A model generated the notes under the pieces. The model saw nothing but the letters and a program-made list of their open reading frames with translations. It was not told where the DNA came from and did not search any database. The position numbers and the translations under genes are program-made. 44,416 nt of DNA from an uncultured Pelagibacteraceae bacterium (GTDB lineage Bacteria; Pseudomonadota; Alphaproteobacteria; Pelagibacterales; Pelagibacteraceae), in NCBI GenBank assembly GCA_902594245.1, contig CACJLM010000004.1:1-44416 (forward strand), given 5' to 3'. Positions 36,701-44,416 of the stretch are shown here, in pieces (position 1 is the first letter of the stretch; every line of letters begins with the position of its first letter).

Positions 36701-36994
36701 ATGAAATTTAGACCATTACACGATCGTGTTCTAATTGAAGTTTTAGATAGCAGTGAGAAAACTGCTGGTGGAATTATCATTCCAGATACAGCTCAAGAAA
36801 AACCTCAGGAAGGTAAAGTTGTTGCAGTTGGAGGTGGTGCAAAAACTGAAGACGGCAAACTAATTCCAATGGATGTTAAAGTTGGTGACAAAGTTTTATT
36901 TGGTAAATGGTCAGGTACAGAAGTCAAAATAGATGGCAAAGAATACAGCATAATGAAAGAGTCAGACATTATGGGTATTTCAAGTAAGAAATAA
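36701..36994 (+). CDS. groS: Co-chaperonin GroES
   Basis: The seven-fold lid of the GroEL folding chamber. The 97-aa protein has [11 protein letters not shown] at the N-terminus, the mobile loop with [34 protein letters not shown] and a typical C-terminus. It is preceded by a strong AGGAG site and a heat-shock-like promoter. The 17-bp gap to groEL holds another strong AAGGAG. Confidence 0.98.
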   Translation: MKFRPLHDRVLIEVLDSSEKTAGGIIIPDTAQEKPQEGKVVAVGGGAKTEDGKLIPMDVKVGDKVLFGKWSGTEVKIDGKEYSIMKESDIMGISSKK

Positions 36995-36999
36995 TTTAA

Positions 37000-38673
<1,674 letters not shown>

Positions 38674-38694
38674 CCCCCTTCTCGTAAAAAATTT

Positions 38695-38723
38695 AAAGGC
38701 CATCTAATGATGGCCTTTTTTTT
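38695..38723 (+). terminator. Rho-independent terminator of groESL
   Basis: A perfect 7-bp stem, GGCCATC / GATGGCC, with a TAAT loop is extended by an A3/T3 pairing and followed by 8 T. It is the only textbook intrinsic terminator I found in the window, 22 bp after the groEL stop. Confidence 0.9.
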
Positions 38724-38733
38724 ATAAAAAGAT

Positions 38734-38844
38734 ATGTCTAAAAGATACAGTGGAAAATCATTTAAAGATTCAAGTGTTAAGAAAAAACCAAAATTGAGTC
38801 TTAAAGAAAAAAGACAAATTAAGAGAGAAAAGCGAAAAAAGTAA
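38734..38844 (+). CDS. 36-aa highly basic protein, unknown function
   Basis: A small ORF directly after the groEL terminator and before typA. The product begins MSKRYSGKSFKDSSVKKK and ends with a run rich in KEKRQIKREKRKK; nearly half of its residues are Lys or Arg, with no hydrophobic core and no cysteine. Such composition suggests nucleic-acid or ribosome binding, but it could be a chance ORF in A-rich DNA. The ribosome binding site is weak. Its promoter would have to lie within or just past the terminator, or transcription must read through it. Confidence 0.45.
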   Translation: MSKRYSGKSFKDSSVKKKPKLSLKEKRQIKREKRKK

Positions 38845-38935
38845 AATTAACGTAAATATGTGCAAATATTACTTGCTTTTTATGGGTTTTTTTAAGTTTT
38901 CAAAACAATTTATTTATGTATAAGAGCCACAAAAA

Positions 38936-40762
38936 ATGACTAACAACATTAGAAACATCACAATCATTGCTCACGTTGACCACGGAAAAACTACTTTAAT
39001 TGATAACTTAATGAAGCAGAGTGGTTCATTTAGAGAAAATGAAGTAGTTGATGAAAGACTAATGGACTCTGGAGAATTAGAAAAAGAAAGAGGAATAACA
39101 ATTTTGGCAAAACCAGCATCAATAAATTGGAAAGAATCAAGAATTAACATTATTGATACTCCTGGTCACAGAGATTTTGCTGCAGAGGTTGAGAGAGTTT
39201 TAAGTATGGCAGATGGTGCTTTGCTATTAATTGATTCTGCAGAAGGTGTAATGCCCCAAACAAAGTTTGTATTATCAAAAGCACTAAAACAAGGACTTAA
39301 ACCAATTGTAGTTATTAATAAACTTGATAAGTCTGATCAAAGAGCAAATGAAGTTTTAGATGAAACTTTTGATTTATTTGTGAGTTTAGATGCTAATGAG
39401 GAACAATTAGATTTCCCTGTTCTATATGCGAGCGGAAGATCTGGATGGGCAGATAATGAGATGGATGGCCCAAAGAAAAATTTAAGCCCTTTATTAGACA
39501 AAATTATTGAACACGTTGAGCCAGCTCAATTAGATAAATTAAAGCCTTTTGCAATGCTATCAACACTTCTTTACGCAGATAGTTTTTTAGGAAGAAGTTT
39601 GGTTGGAAGAATTACTCAAGGTACTGCTAAAGCTAATCAAACAATCAAGGCAATTAATTTAAAAGGTGAAAAAGTTGATGAAGGAAGACTTACTAAAATT
39701 TTTAGATATGAGGGGACAAAAAAAGTTCCTATTGAAGTTGGTGAAGCTGGAGATATTGTAGTAATTGCAGGTTTAGAGAAAGCCAATGTTGCAGATACTA
39801 TATGTGATCCAGAAGTGAATGAACCAATTAAAGCAACACCTATAGATCCTCCAACGATGTCTATTACGATCACTGTAAATACTTCCCCGCTGGCAGGTAC
39901 AGAAGGTAAAAAACTTACCAGTACACAAATTAGAGATAGATTAATTCAAGAAGCTCAAAATAATGTTGGAATTACATTTTCTGAAAATGAAGGAAATGAC
40001 TCTTTTGTAGTAAGTGGTCGAGGAGAATTAATGTTAGAAATTTTACTCACTCAAATGAGAAGAGAAGGTTTTGAGATGACTGTAAGTCCACCAAAAGTTT
40101 TGTATAAAAAAGATGAAAATGGAAACAAGCTTGAGCCAATTGAAGAAATTACAATGGATCTTGATGAAGAACATTCATCTAAAATAATAGATTCTATGAA
40201 TAGAAGAAAAGGTAAATTAATTGAATTAAAAGATACAGGTAAAAATAAAAAACGACTTATATTCCATGCGCCAACAAGAGGCTTAATGGGATACACAAGC
40301 AGATTTTTAACTCTTACTAAAGGTAATGGCGTAATAAACAGAATTTTCCACTCTTATGGTCCATTTGAAGGTGATATGGAGGGTAGAAGAAATGGTGCAT
40401 TAATTTCAATGGAACAAGGTAAAGCAGTTGCATTTGCAATATTTAATTTACAGGCAAGAGGAGAGATGTTCGTAACACACAATGATCCAGTATATCCAGG
40501 TATGATTGTAGGACTATCACCTAAACCTGGTGATATGATTATTAATGTCATGAAAGGAAAAAAATTAACTAATATGAGAACACAAGGAACAGATGAAAAT
40601 GTTGTCTTGACTCCAATAAGAAAAATGTCGATTGCAGAACAATTAAGCATGTTAAATACTGATGAAGCTTTAGAAATTACACCAGAGTCTTGTAGGTTAA
40701 GAAAAGCTATATTAGATCCACACGAAAGAAAAAGAAGTGAAAAAGCTGGAGCAGCAGCTTAA
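38936..40762 (+). CDS. typA: Ribosome-associated GTPase TypA/BipA
   Basis: A translational GTPase that binds ribosomes and helps large-subunit assembly and stress adaptation. The 608-aa protein has the P-loop AHVDHGKT (12-19), ERGITI (switch I), DTPGHRDF (switch II), NKLDK (guanine specificity), EF-G-like domains III and V with RGELMLEILLTQMRREG, and the TypA-specific C-terminus with RTQGTDENVVLTP. The 91-bp upstream gap has AT-rich sequence with a possible TATAAG -10 but no confident -35. Its stop overlaps the convergent YczE-type gene by 4 bp. Confidence 0.97.
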   Translation: MTNNIRNITIIAHVDHGKTTLIDNLMKQSGSFRENEVVDERLMDSGELEKERGITILAKPASINWKESRINIIDTPGHRDFAAEVERVLSMADGALLLIDSAEGVMPQTKFVLSKALKQGLKPIVVINKLDKSDQRANEVLDETFDLFVSLDANEEQLDFPVLYASGRSGWADNEMDGPKKNLSPLLDKIIEHVEPAQLDKLKPFAMLSTLLYADSFLGRSLVGRITQGTAKANQTIKAINLKGEKVDEGRLTKIFRYEGTKKVPIEVGEAGDIVVIAGLEKANVADTICDPEVNEPIKATPIDPPTMSITITVNTSPLAGTEGKKLTSTQIRDRLIQEAQNNVGITFSENEGNDSFVVSGRGELMLEILLTQMRREGFEMTVSPPKVLYKKDENGNKLEPIEEITMDLDEEHSSKIIDSMNRRKGKLIELKDTGKNKKRLIFHAPTRGLMGYTSRFLTLTKGNGVINRIFHSYGPFEGDMEGRRNGALISMEQGKAVAFAIFNLQARGEMFVTHNDPVYPGMIVGLSPKPGDMIINVMKGKKLTNMRTQGTDENVVLTPIRKMSIAEQLSMLNTDEALEITPESCRLRKAILDPHERKRSEKAGAAA

Positions 40763-41406
40763 TTAAAAATTTTATCCGTTAAATAAAGTCCCAATGCAAC
40801 ACAAGGACCTATTCCAAAAGCAAATAGTAAAGTTCCTACTCCAACAGTTCCACCTAAATACCATCCAATACTAACAACTGAAATTTCAAGAGTTGCTCTA
40901 ACTAAAGCTATAGGTAAATTTGTTTTTTTTTGCAAACCTACCATCAAACCATCTCTTGGGCCTGCTCCTAAATTAGAAACTAAATATATACCTCCACCAA
41001 TACCAACTGTAATTACAGATATAACTGCTAAAATTAATTGATTAATATAATTAGTTGGAGTTGGGACAAATTTAATACAAAGATCAATCATCAGTGCAAT
41101 TATTAATGCATTAAAGATTGTTCCCATCCCTGGCTTTTGACCTAAAGGTATCCATAAAATTAATACTGCAACACTAATTAGTAGAGTAATTGTACCAATA
41201 CTTAAATTAACTTTAAGCGAAATACCTTGAGCTAAAACACTCCAAGGAGAAGCTCCTGTAAAAGAAACAATTAACAAACCTTCTCCTAATCCAAATAACA
41301 TTAATCCAAAACATAAAAAAAAGAATGTTGAAAATTTTGGTTTAAGATTGTGTGGTTTATCCGATGTCCAATTAACTTTTGGTATTTTCTTAATTTTTAA
41401 AAACAT
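40759..41406 (-). CDS. YczE/YyaS-type integral membrane protein
   Basis: This 215-aa polytopic protein (five or more TM helices) resembles the COG2364 YczE family. Diagnostic patches are GLGEGLLIVSFTGASPWSVLAQGISL, IPLGQKPGMGTIFNALIIALMIDLCI, LVSNLGAGPRDGLMVGLQKKT, and VGVGTLLFAFGIGPCVALGLYL. An in-frame ATG at 41454 would add 16 residues but would leave only 3 bp to the divergent gene. I prefer the ATG at 41406 (MFLKIKKIP), which has a perfect minus-strand TATAAT at 41425-41430 upstream. The function is not established; a transport role is assumed for the family. Confidence 0.82.
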   Translation of the reverse strand: MFLKIKKIPKVNWTSDKPHNLKPKFSTFFFLCFGLMLFGLGEGLLIVSFTGASPWSVLAQGISLKVNLSIGTITLLISVAVLILWIPLGQKPGMGTIFNALIIALMIDLCIKFVPTPTNYINQLILAVISVITVGIGGGIYLVSNLGAGPRDGLMVGLQKKTNLPIALVRATLEISVVSIGWYLGGTVGVGTLLFAFGIGPCVALGLYLTDKIFN

Positions 41407-41457
41407 TTTTGATAAACTACTTCTATTATAAGAAAAGTCTATTATTGTAATCATTAA

Positions 41458-42129
41458 ATGAAAAAAATTTTAGTCCTAATTATTATATTAATATCCTCAA
41501 AAGTTCTTGCACATATGGATCATTATAAGAAATACAATAAGATTGAAATGGACATTTTTAGAAACGGAGAATTAATAGGATATAATTATTATTTTTTTAC
41601 CAGAAAAGGTGATGAAACAATAGTAACTAATCAAATAAAGTTTTCTGTAAAAATTTTAGGAGCTACTATTTTTCAAGTAGAAGGATATGGTGAAGAAAAA
41701 TATATTAAAGATCAATTAATTTCTTATGAATCAAAAACTTTACAAAATGATAAAGAAAAATTTGTTAATTTAGTTTTTGATGAAAATAAGTTTAATGTAA
41801 AAGGTTCTTCTTATTCAGGAGAAGCATCTATTAATAATATTGTGGGAAATTGGTGGAATCATAAAATTTTACAGACTGATAGCCAGATTAGTCCTATTTC
41901 GGGAAGTATTAAAAAACAGGTTGTAACATTTGTTGGTAAAGAAAAAATTGAACAATATGGTAAAATTTATAATGTTGATCGTTTTACACTCAAATCTAAA
42001 GATATGACTTTACCAAAAGATAAAAGGTTAAACTTTAATATTTGGTATGACCAAGAAAATTTTCAAATTATAAGAATATCTTATAATAGAATGGGCAATT
42101 GGGAGTATCGTTTAAAAAATTTTGAATGA
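41458..42129 (+). CDS. DUF6134 family exported protein
   Basis: This 223-aa protein has an N-terminal signal peptide (KKILVLIIILISSKVLA). The mature part is beta-rich, with a repeating pattern of short strands: MDIFRNGELIGYNYYFF, QVEGYGEEKYIKDQL, and VDRFTLKSKDM ending in NIWYDQENFQIIRISY. This fits DUF6134, a periplasmic beta-sheet protein (possibly lipid- or sterol-binding-like fold) of unknown role. It is divergent from the YczE-like gene and convergent with pmbA (5-bp gap). Confidence 0.75.
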   Translation: MKKILVLIIILISSKVLAHMDHYKKYNKIEMDIFRNGELIGYNYYFFTRKGDETIVTNQIKFSVKILGATIFQVEGYGEEKYIKDQLISYESKTLQNDKEKFVNLVFDENKFNVKGSSYSGEASINNIVGNWWNHKILQTDSQISPISGSIKKQVVTFVGKEKIEQYGKIYNVDRFTLKSKDMTLPKDKRLNFNIWYDQENFQIIRISYNRMGNWEYRLKNFE

Positions 42130-42134
42130 TAAAA

Positions 42135-43451
42135 TTATTTGCCTGCAACAACCATGCCCTCAATCATCATAGTTGGAGAATTAGTTGCGTATTTAAATTC
42201 TAGATCATTAGCAAGAGTGATATTTTTGAACATATCTTTAAAATTTCCTGCAATTGTAATTTCATTTATAGGATATTTAAAATCACCATTCTCAATTAGA
42301 AAACCATTAGCGCCAACTGAATAATCACCAGTTACAATATTACTACCATGACCAATTGTTTCGGTTATGTAAAGGCATCTTGGATTAGAATTTAAAAGTT
42401 CCTTGTAAGAAATATTTCCATTATCAAAATATAGATTACTTGTTCCTCCACATCTTCCATTAGATTTAAGATTCAATTTTTTTCCATTATATGTGTCTAT
42501 TAAGTAATGTTTTAACACACCCTGCTCTACCAGCTTTAAAGTATTGGTTTTTACTCCTTCTGAGTCAAAGCTTCTGGAACCAAGACCTTTTAATATATCC
42601 GGTTTATCAAAAATATCTATTTCATCTGAAAATATTTTTTGATTTATTTTATCTTTTAAAAAAGAAGTTCCTCGAGAAATAGCAGAGGATGATATTGCGC
42701 CAGCAAAAGTACTTAAAATTCCTTTTGAAATTCTTTTATCAAAAATTATAGCAATTTTTTCACTGCCAATTTTTTTTGGACTAAGTTTTTTAATAGTTTG
42801 TTCAGCAGCTAATTTTCCTAATTCTTCTGCACCATTAATGTCTTGTAAATGACATTTACTAGTATATTCATAATCACGCTCCATGCTTTTATCATCTTTA
42901 GCAACAATCACGCTTGAAGCCGTAAATGATGAGCTTTTATAACCTTTTGAAAAACCATCACTATTAGCTAAAATGAAATTTGATTTATCTTCAGTAAAAC
43001 TCGATTCTGTATTTACTATTTTTTTATCACTTGAAGCTGATGCTTCTAATCTTTCCAAATATTCAATCTTATTTTCATTTTTTATATGAGTATCATCATA
43101 TAAATCTAAATTTTTTACTTCCTTGGCAAGTAAATCTTTATCTGGAAGTGAGTTAAATTCATCCTCTGGCGTATTTTTTGTAGTTTCAATACATTTTTCA
43201 ATAAGTGTATCTAAATTTTCTTTTAATAAATTTGATGATGATATTGATGATTTTTTTTTACCAATATAAGTTGTTATGCCTATAGCAAGATTATCTGATC
43301 TATTAGACTCGTCTAATTTTTTGTTCCTAAAATTTACAGACTCAGAAATTGAATTACTTACTATAACACTTGAGTCTGTTGCCCCTAATTTCTTTGCTAG
43401 ATCTAAACAATAAGATGCTTTTTCTGATAAATATTCCTGATTTTTGATCAT
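42135..43451 (-). CDS. pmbA: TldE/PmbA metalloprotease-complex subunit
   Basis: Partner of TldD in the TldD/TldE proteolytic complex, known in other bacteria for maturing peptide antibiotics and degrading unfolded peptides. At 438 aa it has the TldE layout: YCLDLAKKLGATDSSVIVSNS at the N-terminus, GITTYIGKKKSSISSSNL, KIAIIFDKRISKGILSTFAGAISSSAISRGTSFLK, and GDYSVGANGFLIENGDFKYPINEITIAGN. It lacks the HExxxH zinc motif, as TldE does. It shares 1 bp (TAATG) with tldD. Confidence 0.93.
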   Translation of the reverse strand: MIKNQEYLSEKASYCLDLAKKLGATDSSVIVSNSISESVNFRNKKLDESNRSDNLAIGITTYIGKKKSSISSSNLLKENLDTLIEKCIETTKNTPEDEFNSLPDKDLLAKEVKNLDLYDDTHIKNENKIEYLERLEASASSDKKIVNTESSFTEDKSNFILANSDGFSKGYKSSSFTASSVIVAKDDKSMERDYEYTSKCHLQDINGAEELGKLAAEQTIKKLSPKKIGSEKIAIIFDKRISKGILSTFAGAISSSAISRGTSFLKDKINQKIFSDEIDIFDKPDILKGLGSRSFDSEGVKTNTLKLVEQGVLKHYLIDTYNGKKLNLKSNGRCGGTSNLYFDNGNISYKELLNSNPRCLYITETIGHGSNIVTGDYSVGANGFLIENGDFKYPINEITIAGNFKDMFKNITLANDLEFKYATNSPTMMIEGMVVAGK

Positions 43452-44416
43452 TAAAGTTTTGTACCACCCACTGTCATCTTATTAATTAATATTGAGGGTT
43501 GAGCTACTCCAACAGGAACACCTTGACCAGCCTTACCGCAAGTTCCAATACCCGGATCCAACATCATATCATCTCCAACCATTGAAACTTCTTTCAATAT
43601 AGATGGACCATCACCAATAAGTGTTGCTCCTTTAATAGGTGATCCAATTTTACCATTAATAATTTCATATGCCTCTGTACAATTAAATACAAATTTACCT
43701 GATGTAATATCGACCTGTCCACCTCCAAAACTAACAGCAAAAATACCTTTATCTACTGATTTAATCATTTCATCCTGTGTGTGATTACCATTCAACATCA
43801 TGGTGTTTCTCATTCTTGGAAGAACTATATGTCTATAATTTTCTCTCCTTCCGCTTCCTGTTGATCTAGTTTTCATTAATCGAGCATTTAATCTATCTTG
43901 CATAAAATTTTTTAATATTCCGTTTTCTATCAAAACTGTTTTTTCTGTTGGAGTTCCCTCATCATCTATTGTTAGACTACCTCTTCTATTATCAATAGTA
44001 CCATCATCAACTATAGTAACACCTTCACTCGCAACTTTCTGACCCATCAAATTATGAAATGCAGATGTTTTTTTTCTATTAAAATCACCTTCTAAACCAT
44101 GACCTACTGCTTCATGAATCAAAATAGCAGGCCAACCTGGACCAAGTACAACTTTCATTTCTCCTGCAGGAGCAGGCTTACTCTCCAAATTTACTGAAGC
44201 TATTCTTAATGCTTCATCACAAACATTTTTCCAATTGTCATCTTTTAAGTATGAGTCATATGAATTTCTGCCCCCTATACCATATACACCAGTCTCTTTT
44301 CTTCCATTTTTTTCAAGCATTACTGTAACGTTAAATCTAATTAATGGTCGAATATCAGTAAGTGTTTCACCACCAGATCTGATTATTTCGATAGACTTTT
44401 GTTCACCAAGAAAATT
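43451..44416 (-). CDS. tldD: TldD zinc metalloprotease subunit, partial at the window edge
   Basis: The catalytic subunit of the TldD/TldE protease. The zinc motif HEAVGHGLEGDFNRK (HExxxH) is present, with RFNVTVMLEKNGRKETG upstream and LPRMRNTMMLNGNH, GGGQVDITSGKFVF and GTCGKAGQGVPVGVAQP downstream. The reading frame stays open beyond the ATG at 44320 to the window end. The extra 32 codons match TldD's internal sequence, so about 322 residues of an expected ~470 are here and the true start is outside. It is followed directly by pmbA. Confidence 0.95.
   Translation of the reverse strand, partial: NFLGEQKSIEIIRSGGETLTDIRPLIRFNVTVMLEKNGRKETGVYGIGGRNSYDSYLKDDNWKNVCDEALRIASVNLESKPAPAGEMKVVLGPGWPAILIHEAVGHGLEGDFNRKKTSAFHNLMGQKVASEGVTIVDDGTIDNRRGSLTIDDEGTPTEKTVLIENGILKNFMQDRLNARLMKTRSTGSGRRENYRHIVLPRMRNTMMLNGNHTQDEMIKSVDKGIFAVSFGGGQVDITSGKFVFNCTEAYEIINGKIGSPIKGATLIGDGPSILKEVSMVGDDMMLDPGIGTCGKAGQGVPVGVAQPSILINKMTVGGTKL

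Overview
The window looks like a piece of chromosome from a SAR11 alphaproteobacterium (Candidatus Pelagibacter / Pelagibacterales). The sequence is very AT-rich, rich in Lys/Asn/Ile codons, and extremely compact. Genes commonly overlap by 1-35 bp, no gene-free stretch exceeds 300 bp (the longest is about 124 bp), and there are no tRNA or rRNA genes, insertion sequences, prophage genes or CRISPR arrays. The protein repertoire is typical of that group: an OpuAC-type betaine-binding protein, a DUF1989-GcvT fusion, retinal-precursor genes, an alphaproteobacterial aa3 oxidase operon and a BamF-like lipoprotein. The assignment rests on protein recognition only; no search was run.

Layout. (1) 1-~4765: osmolyte and methylamine block, with a periplasmic betaine-type binding protein (-), then a tandem-DUF1989/GcvT aminomethyltransferase, a winged-helix regulator and a DAO-family FAD oxidoreductase (+). 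(2) ~4765-8454: carotenoid/retinal block, with the C-terminal half of crtI, then crtB, crtY and blh. The two blocks meet inside genes: the FAD oxidoreductase loses its C-terminus and crtI loses its N-terminal FAD-binding half, in different reading frames. This is either a real deletion or rearrangement (crtE and half of crtI gone) or an assembly/amplification chimera. (3) 8435-10770: ispH, thrB, rnhA (+), continuing the same tight run. (4) 18120-10762 (-): cytochrome c oxidase operon ctaC-ctaD-ctaB-(41-aa membrane protein)-ctaG-ctaE-surf1, followed by thrC and a peroxiredoxin. (5) 18181-22417: rsmE (-), then a HAD dehalogenase, a 62-aa CxxC protein, DoxX, pirin and a quinone oxidoreductase (+), and a DUF2721 membrane protein (-). 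(6) 22469-28102 (+): ubiA, then the lipid A/LPS run msbA-waaA-lpxK-lpxL. (7) 28105-30152: DUF2093 (-), purD and rsmD (+). (8) 36576-30149 (-): HAD-IIA phosphatase, ribF, ileS, lspA, BamF-like lipoprotein and pgi. (9) 36701-38844 (+): groES-groEL with a heat-shock-like promoter and the only clear intrinsic terminator, then a 36-aa very basic ORF. (10) 38936-44416: typA (+), YczE-type membrane protein (-), DUF6134 exported protein (+), and pmbA/tldE and tldD (-, the latter running off the window).

How the genes fit together. crtB, crtY and blh would turn GGPP, via lycopene and beta-carotene, into retinal for a proteorhodopsin (not in this window), with ispH supplying isoprenoid precursors. The broken crtI and absent crtE mean the pathway cannot run from this locus as written. 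The cta operon builds and assembles the aa3 oxidase (subunits I-III, heme O synthase, Cox11 and Surf1). The left block is consistent with uptake and tetrahydrofolate-linked demethylation of quaternary or methylated amines. Six convergent gene pairs meet with overlaps or gaps of 5 bp or less and no visible terminator hairpin.
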